This document shows, one piece after another, positions 44,556 to 54,725 of a DNA stretch of 64,000 bases. This DNA is from Myxococcales bacterium (GTDB lineage Bacteria > Myxococcota_A > Polyangia > Haliangiales > Haliangiaceae): assembly GCA_028287115.1 (NCBI GenBank), contig JAQBQF010000252.1:1-64000 (forward strand), given 5' to 3'. The notes beneath the pieces were generated by a model. That model saw only the letters and a program-made list of their open reading frames with translations. It had not been told where the DNA came from and did not search any database. The position numbers and the translations under genes are program-made. The first letter of the stretch is position 1. Each line of letters opens with the position of its first letter.

Positions 44556-44692
44556 CTGACCGATTCGTTACCACGCGAGCCGTTGCGAATCGAGGTGCTG
44601 GCCGCCCAGCGCTAACGGCTCGACGTAAGCCGCCGCAGATCACTCACGTGCTACCGAGATCGCCGGAGTATCGAGCGTCGCTGCGCCAACAC

Positions 44693-44717
44693 GCCAACTG
44701 ATGATTCCGCTGTTGGC
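44693..44717. terminator. Weak hairpin between two minus-strand genes
   Basis: GCCAAC (44693-44698) and GTTGGC (44712-44717) around a 13-base loop, downstream of the DUF6178 gene. The right arm coincides with a degenerate copy of the dispersed repeat, so its role as a terminator is doubtful. Confidence 0.25.
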
Positions 44718-44742
44718 CCCTCGGCGTCTTGGAGTGTCGATC
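44711..44742 (+). repeat. Degenerate copy of the CTTGGCGYC repeat
   Basis: GTTGGCCCCTCGGCGTCTTGG followed by a TCGATC end aligns with the copy at 60530 with about five differences and one extra base. A still weaker reverse copy (CGCCAACACGCCAAC) precedes it at 44684-44698. Confidence 0.4.
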
Positions 44743-44752
44743 TGCCCAGGTG

Positions 44753-46411
44753 TCAGCTGCGCTTGACTTCGACGAGCACGCCTTCGACGAAGCGCGGATC
44801 GACCTCGGCATCGCGGATGCCACCGAGGATCCGTTCGAGATCGTCGAGCCAGCCGTCGACGAGCTTGGCGAGCAACGCCTCCGATGCCGATAGCTGTGTC
44901 GCGCCCAGCCGCGCGCGGATCGCGTCGTGTCCGGCTTTGCGTGCGGCTTCGGTCAGCCGCTCCCCGCTGAAGCCTTGCTTGCGCAGTGCCGTCAGCTCGG
45001 TCTGCGACAACGCTTCGCCGCGGAGTTCTCCGCCGATCACCGCGCGTGCGAGCGCCGTCCGGATGTGATCGTCGAGTAGTGGCCGTGGCTCGGGAGCTTG
45101 ACTCATCGCGAGGACGTTCACGCCGAGGCCTTCGACGATCGCGATCCGCACGGTCAGACCGGCGAGGATCTCGCCGGCTCGGCGCAGATCTTCGATGGAC
45201 TCGAGCGGCCGCAAGCCGGGCATCGACGGGGTATCGGCCGCGGTGGAGAACAGCGGACGCGGCGAGCACAGGCCCGCGATCAGCTCGCGAGCCGGCGTGC
45301 CGGCTGCACCGGAACGGGGTGCGAGTGCGCCTGCAAGCTTGGCGAGCTTTTGCGTGACCGTGTAGCCGACGCGGAACAGCCGGTGTAGCGAGATCGATCG
45401 CAGTGCCTCGACCGCCTGTCCGAGGTCGCCTCGCGCGACCGTCTCGAGCCCGAGCGACAGCGTCGCGGTCGCGTACAGGGCACCCCGGCGCAGCACCTCG
45501 CCTTGGCCGGGTTTCGCGCGGCCCGCGGCCAGCACCTTGTTGACCAGGATCATCAGCGCGCCTTCGATGCGTTCCGCTTCTTGCGTCTCGTCGATCGCCG
45601 CCATCGCGCGCGCGAGGAAGCTGCGGCCGACGACTTCTTCGACGATCGTCAGCGGCAGGCGCGTCGACGTCTCTTCGATCATCGGACGATCCTGCGACCC
45701 TTCGCCGACGTGCACTTGGTCGGCCGGCAGCGGACGGAACAGGTCGAGCGCTTCGTAGAAATCGACATAGCCGAGATCCGCGAGGCGCGCCGAGCGCCAA
45801 CGATAGCTGACCTCCTCGAGCTCCGCGGGTGGCTCGCTGCGCGCGCTCATGATCGTGAGGCGTGCGAGATCCGGATCGCCTCGATAGAGGTCCTCGACGA
45901 GCCGCATGATGATGCGCTGAGTATCGTCGTCGCCCCGGAGCTCGAGCATGAAGAACCGATCAGGGGTCGTCATGATCGGTTCGTCGTTGTCTTCGGCGGG
46001 TTCCTCGCCGAGCGTCAGATCGTAGACGTAGACGGTCCGCTGCAGGATCAACGCGCGCAGCTCGTCGTCCAGTGCGCCCCAGACTTGGGCGACCTTCTCG
46101 AAGCCGGTCTCGATCAGCGCGGTCAGCCACGGCTTGAGGGATGCGACCTCGAGCTGGTCCTTGTTCCACGCATCGAGATCGAAGCAGCCTTGGAGCTGCG
46201 CAGGCGTCGCGAGCTCGATCAGATCCTGGGCATCTTGAAACCCGACCTCGTGGACGAGCTCGAACACCTCGTTGGGCGACAGCGCCGCGACGGCGCCTGC
46301 AGCGTCGTCGTTCGCGAGCAAGGCCTCGATCCGGCGATAACCGCGAGGTCCCGCGAGCTGGGACCGCAGGCGCGCGAGATGGCCGATCGGTGGTTGGTCG
46401 TTGTCTGTCAT
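44753..46411 (-). CDS. DUF6178 family protein
   Basis: A 552-residue protein of a family found mainly in delta-type proteobacteria and without known function. Typical blocks are AVAALSPNEVFELVHEVGFQ, DAQDLIELATPAQLQGCFDL, DAWNKDQLEVASLKPWLTAL and, further on, RFFMLELRGDDDTQRIIMRL and ADLGYVDFYEALDLFRPLPA. Helical throughout, no signal peptide. The family is often linked by context to outer-surface or motility genes, but nothing next to it here says so. ATG 46411 (MTDNDQPP) is chosen; the frame is open to 46654 without further homology. Confidence 0.75.
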   Translation of the reverse strand: MTDNDQPPIGHLARLRSQLAGPRGYRRIEALLANDDAAGAVAALSPNEVFELVHEVGFQDAQDLIELATPAQLQGCFDLDAWNKDQLEVASLKPWLTALIETGFEKVAQVWGALDDELRALILQRTVYVYDLTLGEEPAEDNDEPIMTTPDRFFMLELRGDDDTQRIIMRLVEDLYRGDPDLARLTIMSARSEPPAELEEVSYRWRSARLADLGYVDFYEALDLFRPLPADQVHVGEGSQDRPMIEETSTRLPLTIVEEVVGRSFLARAMAAIDETQEAERIEGALMILVNKVLAAGRAKPGQGEVLRRGALYATATLSLGLETVARGDLGQAVEALRSISLHRLFRVGYTVTQKLAKLAGALAPRSGAAGTPARELIAGLCSPRPLFSTAADTPSMPGLRPLESIEDLRRAGEILAGLTVRIAIVEGLGVNVLAMSQAPEPRPLLDDHIRTALARAVIGGELRGEALSQTELTALRKQGFSGERLTEAARKAGHDAIRARLGATQLSASEALLAKLVDGWLDDLERILGGIRDAEVDPRFVEGVLVEVKRS

Positions 46412-46620
46412 GACGTCATCAGCGGGATCGCGGTGCATGCCTACCATGTCGCGAGATTCCGTGAACATCCGAGGCGCGCCGGTCAAGCTGCGGTTTCGGT
46501 CGGTCACCTGCCCGTCGGCCCAGGCCGCCGAAGCTGCGGGTGGCGACCTGCGGCCAAGAGGCGGGCGATCGCGCACTTGCAGATCGCAGGTAGCGACCGT
46601 GTGCACCGTCCCTGCCGCGG

Positions 46621-46626
46621 TACGCT
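46621..46626 (+). promoter_or_regulatory. -10 element TACGCT six bases before the tilS start
   Basis: TACGCT followed by GGCTGC and ATG 46633. No Shine-Dalgarno element and no good -35 box. Confidence 0.4.
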
Positions 46627-46632
46627 GGCTGC

Positions 46633-47961
46633 ATGGTCTCCGAAGCGGGCGCACGAGTTCGCGCTGCGGTTCAGCACTGGGCTGATCGGCTCGGGCCGGC
46701 GCTGTTCGGAGTCGCGTGCTCGGGTGGCCCGGATTCGATGGCGCTCGCCGATGCCACGATCTCGGTCGTCGGAGCGCCGCATGTCGTCGTCGTCACGATC
46801 GATCACGGCCTATCGCCGGGCAGCGCGCAGGTCGCGGAGCAAGTCGCGACCTGGGCTCGTGGGCGCGGTGCCGGGGCGATCGTGCGACGCGTCGAGGTTT
46901 TCCGCCGAGCTTCGATCGAAGCTGCCGCGCGGGAAGCGCGTTATCGCGGGCTCGAGATGCTCATCGAGGAGCTCGGCATTGCGTGGATGTTGACCGGTCA
47001 TACCGCGCGAGATCAGGCGGAGACGGTGATGATGCGGATCGTCCGCGGCACCGGGCCCGCCGGTCTCGCAGGGATTCCGGTGGTTCGCGGTCCGTTCGTG
47101 CGTCCGTTGCTCGAGCTGCCGCGCGACGCGATCGATGCGTATGTCAGGGCGAAGCAGCTCCCGACGTGGCTCGATCCGATGAATGCCGATCTCGTGCTGG
47201 CGCGGATCCGGTTCCGTGACCAGCTCTTGCCACAGCTCCGCAAAGAAAATCCCGCTCTCGAACCGGCGCTCACCCGCCTCGCCGCGAGCGCGCGCGAGTG
47301 GCTCGAAGTGATCGACGAGCTCGCCGCACCGTTCGCATCGATCCCGATCGACTGCCCGTCGCTCGCGGTTCAGCACGCAGCCGTCCGCAAACGCGCTGTG
47401 GCGATCGCGCTCGAAGCGCTCGGGCTCGGGTATGAAGCCGTCCACCTCGACCAGATCGACCGGCTCGTGACATCGACCGCGCGAGGCGAGGTCGGGCTCG
47501 ACATCCCCGGCGCTCGCGTCGTTCGAACCTACGACCGACTGACCGTTGTCGGACCGCAGCCGGACGCCGGACCACTCGGACAACCGCACGCCGGACCACG
47601 CGGACAACCGCACGCCGGACCACTCGGACAACCGTACGCCGGACCGCGCGGACAACCGCACGCCGGACCACTCGGACAACCGCACGCTGGAGGTCCGGAT
47701 CTCGTTCTGCCGGCGGGACCTTACGAGCTTCGGACGTGGCGTGCCGGAGATCGGATGTGTCCGACCCGGCTGCGTGGCCGAACGCGCAAGTTGTCGGACC
47801 TATTTATCGACGCCAAGGTGCCGCGTTCACTACGTAGGAATGCCCGGGTGCTCGTGCGTCTTACCGACGAGGTGATCGTCTGGGCCGAGCACCTTGGAAT
47901 CGCATTCGGTGAGTCTCCGAGCGTAATTCCCGCACCCACCCGTTTAGGCGGGAGTTTTTGA
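46633..47961 (+). CDS. tilS: tRNA(Ile)-lysidine synthase with an internal peptide repeat
   Basis: Converts C34 of the CAU-anticodon tRNA-Ile to lysidine so that it reads AUA; 442 residues. The PP-loop is SGGPDS (30-35), followed by TIDHGLSPGS, TGHTARDQAETVMMRIVRGT and the TilS C-terminal domain (ELRTWRAGDRMCPTRLRGRT). Between the two, residues 313-352 are five copies of an eight-residue unit (GPLGQPHA/GPRGQPHA), not part of the family. The repeat keeps the frame and sits in a linker, so the enzyme can still be active. First gene of a run through ftsH to glmM. Confidence 0.94.
   Translation: MVSEAGARVRAAVQHWADRLGPALFGVACSGGPDSMALADATISVVGAPHVVVVTIDHGLSPGSAQVAEQVATWARGRGAGAIVRRVEVFRRASIEAAAREARYRGLEMLIEELGIAWMLTGHTARDQAETVMMRIVRGTGPAGLAGIPVVRGPFVRPLLELPRDAIDAYVRAKQLPTWLDPMNADLVLARIRFRDQLLPQLRKENPALEPALTRLAASAREWLEVIDELAAPFASIPIDCPSLAVQHAAVRKRAVAIALEALGLGYEAVHLDQIDRLVTSTARGEVGLDIPGARVVRTYDRLTVVGPQPDAGPLGQPHAGPRGQPHAGPLGQPYAGPRGQPHAGPLGQPHAGGPDLVLPAGPYELRTWRAGDRMCPTRLRGRTRKLSDLFIDAKVPRSLRRNARVLVRLTDEVIVWAEHLGIAFGESPSVIPAPTRLGGSF
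47569..47688 (+). repeat. Five 24-bp tandem units within tilS
   Basis: Units begin at 47569, 47593, 47617, 47641 and 47665; each reads GGACCACTCGGACAACCGCA plus four bases, with CTC and CGC alternating at codon three. The alternation implies a 48-bp higher-order unit that was duplicated. Other changes are a TAC for CAC in unit 3 and a CCG for CCA in unit 4. Confidence 0.95.
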
Positions 47962-47973
47962 CAACAATCGACT

Positions 47974-48001
47974 TTGCAATGTGGCTCAAGTGCCCCATGC
48001 T
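47974..48001 (+). promoter_or_regulatory. Heat-shock (sigma-32)-like promoter before ftsH
   Basis: TTGCAA (47974-47979), 13 bases, then CCCCAT (47993-47998) followed by GCTA. The E. coli sigma-32 pattern is CTTGAA, 13-15 bases, CCCCATNT. The same stretch can also be read as a housekeeping promoter (TTGCAA, 16 bases, CATGCT). An exact TTGACA lies at 47958-47963. Confidence 0.4.
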
Positions 48002-48040
48002 AGGAGCTGTTTAGCCGAGCCCAGGCTTGCGAGAAGACCA

Positions 48041-49996
<1,956 letters not shown>

Positions 49997-49998
49997 CG

Positions 49999-51261
49999 AT
50001 GGCTTCCTCGGTCCGGCCGCTGCGTCCGGACGAGTGGCGCGTGTGGCGAGATCTGCGGCTCCGCGCTCTCGCCGACTCCCCGGATGCGTTCGGAGAGGCG
50101 CTCGCGAGCGCCCAGCTCAAAGATGACGCGAGCTGGGTTGCCTGGACCGCTCGCCACCCGAGCCGCGTGCATCTGCTCGCCGAACACGATGGCGTCCCGG
50201 TCGGGATCGCCGTCATCGCGATCGAAGGTCTACGCGCGAACCTGTACGCCATGTGGGTGTCGCCCGAGGCTCGAGGCGTCGGTCTCGGCCGCGCCCTGGT
50301 CGATGCCGCACTAGGATGGGCTCGCGCGCGCGCCGTGCTCGAGGTCGGCTTGCGAGTCAGCGAGCGCCAGCCGAAGGCGAGACGGCTCTATCTCGCCGCC
50401 GGCTTCGCCGACACTGGTGTCCGATCCCGGCTCCGGGATGGCTCCGAGCTCACGAGCGACGTCTTGGTCGCACGACAACCGCCACTGATCATGGGCGTGG
50501 TCAACGTCACGCCGGACTCGTTCACCGATGGCGGTGCGTATCTCGATCCCGGGACGGCGGTCGCGCATGGCCAACGGCTCATCGCGGATGGGGCAGACAT
50601 CCTCGACATCGGCGGCGAGGCGACCAATCCCCGTGCGACTCCCGTCACGGCCGACGAGGAGCTCCGCCGCGTGATGCCGATCATCGAACAGCTCGCGGCC
50701 ATGGGCGTGCGGCTCTCGATCGATACGACGAAGGCCAAGGTTGCGCGTGAAGCCGTGCGGGCCGGCGCGTCGATCGTGAACGATGTGTCCGGCGGCCTGT
50801 TCGATCCGGCGATGGCCGCAACGCTCGCCGATCTCGAGGTCACCTACATCGCCGGTCATCTGCGCGGGCGGTCCCTTCCAGAAGTCTTCTCTGCCGAGGA
50901 GGGAGTCCCGTGGCCGGTCGTCGCGGCCGAGCTTGGCGAGCGCCTCGCCGCGCTTCCACCGTCGGTGACCGTCTGGGTAGACCCCGGCATCGGATTCGGC
51001 AAAGGCCCCGACCCGGAGGGCAACCTCCAGCTGCTTCGTCACGCCGGTGACATCTCCCGTGCAGTTGGCCGTCCGATCGTGGTCGGTCCAAGTCGCAAAC
51101 GGTTCCTGCGCCGGATTCTCGGCGGGGCCCCGGACCTGGCCGCGCTCGACATCGCGACCGTTGCCGCAAGTCTCGCGGCCGTTCATGCGGGAGCACATGT
51201 CGTGCGGACCCACAACGTTGCCTTGCTCCGCACCGCATTGACCGTGTACACCAAAGTGTAG
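49999..51261 (+). CDS. folP: GNAT acetyltransferase-dihydropteroate synthase fusion
   Basis: A 420-residue protein in one uninterrupted frame. Residues 1-158 are a GNAT acetyltransferase, with the acetyl-CoA loop VSPEARGVGLGRALVD (88-102) and the usual C-terminal YLAAGF. Residues 163-420 are dihydropteroate synthase (folate synthesis): MGVVNVTPDSFTDGG, NDVSGG, WVDPGIGFGKG and VVGPSRKRFL. The pABA/diphosphate loop 2 reads GGEATNPRA instead of GGESTRPGA, and the C-terminal RxHD is RTHN. ATG 50491 could start a separate DHPS. It begins three bases after ftsH and precedes cdaA by 39 bases. Confidence 0.9.
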   Translation: MASSVRPLRPDEWRVWRDLRLRALADSPDAFGEALASAQLKDDASWVAWTARHPSRVHLLAEHDGVPVGIAVIAIEGLRANLYAMWVSPEARGVGLGRALVDAALGWARARAVLEVGLRVSERQPKARRLYLAAGFADTGVRSRLRDGSELTSDVLVARQPPLIMGVVNVTPDSFTDGGAYLDPGTAVAHGQRLIADGADILDIGGEATNPRATPVTADEELRRVMPIIEQLAAMGVRLSIDTTKAKVAREAVRAGASIVNDVSGGLFDPAMAATLADLEVTYIAGHLRGRSLPEVFSAEEGVPWPVVAAELGERLAALPPSVTVWVDPGIGFGKGPDPEGNLQLLRHAGDISRAVGRPIVVGPSRKRFLRRILGGAPDLAALDIATVAASLAAVHAGAHVVRTHNVALLRTALTVYTKV

Positions 51262-51300
51262 GGCCCAGCGGTTTGTTGCGCGCGTGACGCCCGCATCGCC

Positions 51301-52206
51301 ATGACTGCGTCGATCCAGCGATTCCTCGACGGACTCACCGTCGCCTCGGTCATCACGACCGTCGTCGACGTATTGCTGGTCTATTACCTGGTCTATCGCC
51401 TGCTGCTGACGATCCGCGGCACGCGCGCCGCGCAGATGGTGGTCGGCATCGTGCTGATCGGCGCGGCCTTCTTTGTCGCGCAACGCATCGAGCTGACGAC
51501 CGTGTCGTGGCTGCTCGACAACTTCATCAGCTACTTCATCATCCTGATCATCGTCGTGTTCCAGCAGGACATCCGGCGTGCGCTCGGTCGGATCGGCCAG
51601 AACGTGTTGCCGTTCGGTCGCCGCCAAGAGGCGACGCACACCGTGGACGAAGTCGTCGCCGCGACCGCGCAACTCGCGCGCGCGCGCATGGGCGCGATCA
51701 TCGTGTTCGAGCGCGACGCTGCGCTCGAAGAGTTCGTCGACGATGCCACGCGGATCGACGGCATCTTGACGCGCCAGCTGTTGGTCTCGCTGTTCGTGCC
51801 CGCAAAGGACAACGAGCTGCACGATGGCGCCGTCGTGATCGGCAAGAACCATCGCATCGATCTCGCGCGCGCCTTGCTGCCGCTCTCGCGCGCGACGGAC
51901 CTCGGTCCGGAATTCGGAACGCGTCATCGCGCCGCGCTCGGCATCACGGAGGACACCGATGCCGTGGTCGTCGTGTGCTCCGAAGAGCGCGGTGAGATCT
52001 CGCTCTGCTTCAAAGGCTCGATCGCGCGCGACCTCGAGCCGCTCATGCTCCGGCGTGCGCTCGTCGGGTTATTCGCCGGCGGCCGCGCCGAGACGATGGC
52101 CGAGGAGGCCGCGGCGGCCGCTGAGGTCGGCAAGGCGATCGCGAGCATGGGCGAGCCTCGCCCGGAGACGTCGCAGAGCATCAAGGTCGAGGCGAGCCGG
52201 TCATGA
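51301..52206 (+). CDS. cdaA: Diadenylate cyclase CdaA
   Basis: Makes the second messenger c-di-AMP from two ATP. A 301-residue protein with three N-terminal transmembrane helices (about 14-90) and a DisA_N domain. The catalytic motifs DGA (175-177) and RHR (208-210) are intact, in LHDGAVVIGKN and GTRHRAALG. The last 55 residues are disordered and Ala/Glu-rich. Its stop overlaps the cdaR start (ATGA), and glmM follows: the classic cdaA-cdaR-glmM order, which links c-di-AMP to peptidoglycan precursor supply. Confidence 0.96.
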   Translation: MTASIQRFLDGLTVASVITTVVDVLLVYYLVYRLLLTIRGTRAAQMVVGIVLIGAAFFVAQRIELTTVSWLLDNFISYFIILIIVVFQQDIRRALGRIGQNVLPFGRRQEATHTVDEVVAATAQLARARMGAIIVFERDAALEEFVDDATRIDGILTRQLLVSLFVPAKDNELHDGAVVIGKNHRIDLARALLPLSRATDLGPEFGTRHRAALGITEDTDAVVVVCSEERGEISLCFKGSIARDLEPLMLRRALVGLFAGGRAETMAEEAAAAAEVGKAIASMGEPRPETSQSIKVEASRS

Positions 52207-53246
52207 GGAGTCGATCCGAAACGATCGGCTCGCTCGGCCGCGCACCCGCACGCCAGAGCAAGGGGCCGCCACCGGGCACGCCATTGCCTCCGCGGATCCC
52301 GCAACCGCCGGATCGCGGGTTCGGAAAGTGGCTGCGCGGCGCGCTGCTCGACAACCTCGGTCTCAAGTTTCTCTCGATGGTGCTCGCGGTCACCGTGTTC
52401 TTGCTCGTCAACACGGATCGCGATCGCGAGATCAGCGCGCGCGTCGGCGTGTCGTACACGTTGCCCGACGACAAGGTCCTGGTTTCGGATCGCCTCGATG
52501 AGGTCCGCGTGACGATCAAAGGACCCTGGCAACGGCTGCGCAAGTTCGACGAACGCGAGATGGATCGGATCAACCTCGATCTGCGGCACGCCCCGGCCGG
52601 AGACATCGCGATCACGCCTGACATGATTCACCTCCCAGCCGGGCTCACGGTCGCCACGATCAGCCCGCGCACGGTGCACATTGCGTTCGATCGCCGCGTC
52701 GAGAAGGTCGTCGAGGTCACGCCGAGCGTCGCCGGCCACCCACAACACGGTTATCTCGTCACCGGCGTCAAAGCGGTGCCCGCGACGATCAAGGTTCGCG
52801 GCGCCGAGGGCACACTGGTCGCGCTCTCCGCCGTCCGAACCCGCGAGATTTCGGTAGAAGGACGGGCCGAGAGCTTCGTGTCCGAGACCGAGACCGTGCT
52901 GCCGGACGGCGTCGAGCTCGAAGGCAGTCCTCAGATCGTGTTGCACGTCGCGGTCGACGAGGAGCTCGTCACCCGGAAGCTGCCGGGCCTCGCGGTGATG
53001 GTCCGAAGCGATGGCATCGACCCGACGAAGTGGACCGTCAAGCCGGGCCAGGTCGAAGTCACGCTCACCGGTGCCCTCCTCGCGGTCGAGAAGGCCAAGG
53101 CCGCGCTGGTGCCGGTGATCAAGCTGGCCGGCGGAGATCTGAGATCACGTGAGATCGACGTGATTATCGAGGGTGTCCCACCCGGCATCGGCGTCCGCAT
53201 CTCGCCGGAACGCGTGAGGGTTCTTCCAACGCCAAAGATTCCGTGA
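52203..53246 (+). CDS. cdaR: CdaA regulatory protein CdaR (YbbR domains)
   Basis: A 347-residue protein with a Pro-rich cytosolic leader of about 45 residues, one transmembrane helix (FLSMVLAVTVFLLVN, about 58-73) and several YbbR-type beta domains facing the periplasm (RVTIKGPWQRLRKF, AVPATIKVRGAEGTLVALSA, VEVTLTGALLAVEKAKAALV). In Firmicutes CdaR binds CdaA and tunes its activity. Overlap with cdaA and proximity to glmM support the same role here. The leader is longer than in Gram-positive homologues. Confidence 0.9.
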   Translation: MRSRSETIGSLGRAPARQSKGPPPGTPLPPRIPQPPDRGFGKWLRGALLDNLGLKFLSMVLAVTVFLLVNTDRDREISARVGVSYTLPDDKVLVSDRLDEVRVTIKGPWQRLRKFDEREMDRINLDLRHAPAGDIAITPDMIHLPAGLTVATISPRTVHIAFDRRVEKVVEVTPSVAGHPQHGYLVTGVKAVPATIKVRGAEGTLVALSAVRTREISVEGRAESFVSETETVLPDGVELEGSPQIVLHVAVDEELVTRKLPGLAVMVRSDGIDPTKWTVKPGQVEVTLTGALLAVEKAKAALVPVIKLAGGDLRSREIDVIIEGVPPGIGVRISPERVRVLPTPKIP

Positions 53247-53291
53247 TCGTGCCCGTTCACGTTTGCGGTCACGGGTGCTACTCAAGATCCG

Positions 53292-54653
53292 ATGAGCACA
53301 GCACGTAAGCTGTTCGGCACCGACGGCATGCGAGGCGTCGCGAACCTCGAGCCGATGACCGGCGCGACCGTGATGCGGCTCGGAATGGCGATCGCGGCAC
53401 GCCTGCGTCAGCCCGGACGTCACACGCGGATCGCGATCGGCAAGGACACGCGTCTGTCGGGCTACATGTTCGAATCCGCGCTCGCGGCCGGAATCGTCGC
53501 GATGGGCGCCGACGTTTGGCTGACCGGCCCGTTGCCGACGCCCGGGATCGCGTTCATCACCTCGTCGATGCGCTGCGATGCCGGTGTCGTGATCTCCGCC
53601 TCGCACAATCCGTTCGAAGACAACGGGATCAAGGTCTTCGCACGCGATGGCTACAAGCTTCCCGACAACATCGAGGCCGAGATCGAAACCCTGATGAGCT
53701 CGTCTGAGCTCGACGGCCAGCGAGCTGCACCCTCCGACGTCGGATACTCGCGAAAGATCGAAGATGCACGCGGCCGTTACGTCGTGTTCTGCAAGTCGAC
53801 GTTCCCGAGCGAGCTCACGCTCGACGGTCTGCGCGTGGTCGTCGATGGCGCGCACGGGGCCGCCTATCGCGTCGGTCCGGCTGTGTTCGAGGAGCTCGGC
53901 GCCACCGTCATCGCGATCCACACGAACCCGAACGGCAAGAACATCAACGCGCGCGCCGGCGCCCTGCACCCGCAGGCGATGTGCGAGATGGTCAAGCACC
54001 ACGAGGCGCACATCGGCATTGCGCTCGATGGCGACGCCGATCGCGTCGTCCTGTGCGACGAGCACGGCAACGTCGTCGACGGAGACGCCGTGATGGCTCT
54101 CTGCGCCACGCGAATGATCCGCGAGAATCGACTCGCCAAGCAGACGCTCGTCGCGACCGTGATGTCGAACCTCGGTCTCGAGAAGGCGATGCGCGAGCAG
54201 GGCGGCAAGGTCGTGCGGACGCAAGTCGGCGACCGCTACGTCGTCGACGAGATGCGCCGCAGCGGTTACAACCTCGGCGGCGAGCAATCGGGGCACCTCG
54301 TGTTCCTCGATCACGCGACGACAGGCGATGGCATCGTCGCCGCGCTCCGCGTGCTGGCGATCATGGCGCGCGAGGTCAAGCCACTGTCAGAGCTCGCCAA
54401 GTGCATGACGCGGACGCCGCAGGTCCTGATCAACACCGCGGTCGACAAGAAGATTCCGCTCGATCAGCTGCCCGACGTCCTACGCATGATCGCCGATGTC
54501 GAGCGGAAGCTCGGCGAAGACGGCCGCGTCCTCGTGCGCTACAGCGGCACCGAGAGCAAGGCGCGCGTGATGATCGAAGGGATCGACGAGAGCCAGATCC
54601 AGGGCTGGGCCGAAGAGATCGCGGGAGAGCTCGCGCGAGCCTGCCGGACCTAA
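53292..54653 (+). CDS. glmM: Phosphoglucosamine mutase
   Basis: Interconverts glucosamine-6-phosphate and glucosamine-1-phosphate on the way to UDP-GlcNAc; 453 residues. The phosphoserine is in VVISASHNPFEDNGIK (Ser104), the Mg site is ALDGDADRVVLCD and the sugar/phosphate-binding end is RYSGTESKARVM. In other bacteria GlmM binds and inhibits CdaA. Start ATG 53292 follows a TACTCA box by seven bases, and no Shine-Dalgarno sequence is seen, so it may have its own leaderless promoter in addition to the operon transcript. Confidence 0.97.
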   Translation: MSTARKLFGTDGMRGVANLEPMTGATVMRLGMAIAARLRQPGRHTRIAIGKDTRLSGYMFESALAAGIVAMGADVWLTGPLPTPGIAFITSSMRCDAGVVISASHNPFEDNGIKVFARDGYKLPDNIEAEIETLMSSSELDGQRAAPSDVGYSRKIEDARGRYVVFCKSTFPSELTLDGLRVVVDGAHGAAYRVGPAVFEELGATVIAIHTNPNGKNINARAGALHPQAMCEMVKHHEAHIGIALDGDADRVVLCDEHGNVVDGDAVMALCATRMIRENRLAKQTLVATVMSNLGLEKAMREQGGKVVRTQVGDRYVVDEMRRSGYNLGGEQSGHLVFLDHATTGDGIVAALRVLAIMAREVKPLSELAKCMTRTPQVLINTAVDKKIPLDQLPDVLRMIADVERKLGEDGRVLVRYSGTESKARVMIEGIDESQIQGWAEEIAGELARACRT

Positions 54654-54712
54654 TCCGGCGTTTCTGCCTCGGGTTCTCGGGGAACAGACGAGCATCCCCG
54701 CGTCCGTCGGCG

Positions 54713-54718
54713 TAGGCT
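54713..54718 (+). promoter_or_regulatory. -10 element TAGGCT seven bases before the nnr start
   Basis: TAGGCT followed by CCGGCGC and ATG 54726; no Shine-Dalgarno element and no clear -35 box. Confidence 0.35.
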
Positions 54719-54725
54719 CCGGCGC

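Noticed and set aside
45503..46993. 496-residue plus-strand ORF opposite the DUF6178 gene
   Set aside because: The minus-strand frame has conserved family blocks; this one is an Arg-rich shadow that runs into tilS.
47569..47688. Possible CRISPR array in tilS
   Set aside because: The units are contiguous with no spacers and keep the reading frame.
47981..48040. GTG 47981 as the ftsH start
   Set aside because: It would add 20 residues with no FtsH counterpart and lies upstream of the likely promoter.
50440..50500. Frameshift or lost stop between GNAT and DHPS
   Set aside because: The frame is open throughout, codon use is even and no compensating frame change is visible; a real fusion is the simplest reading.
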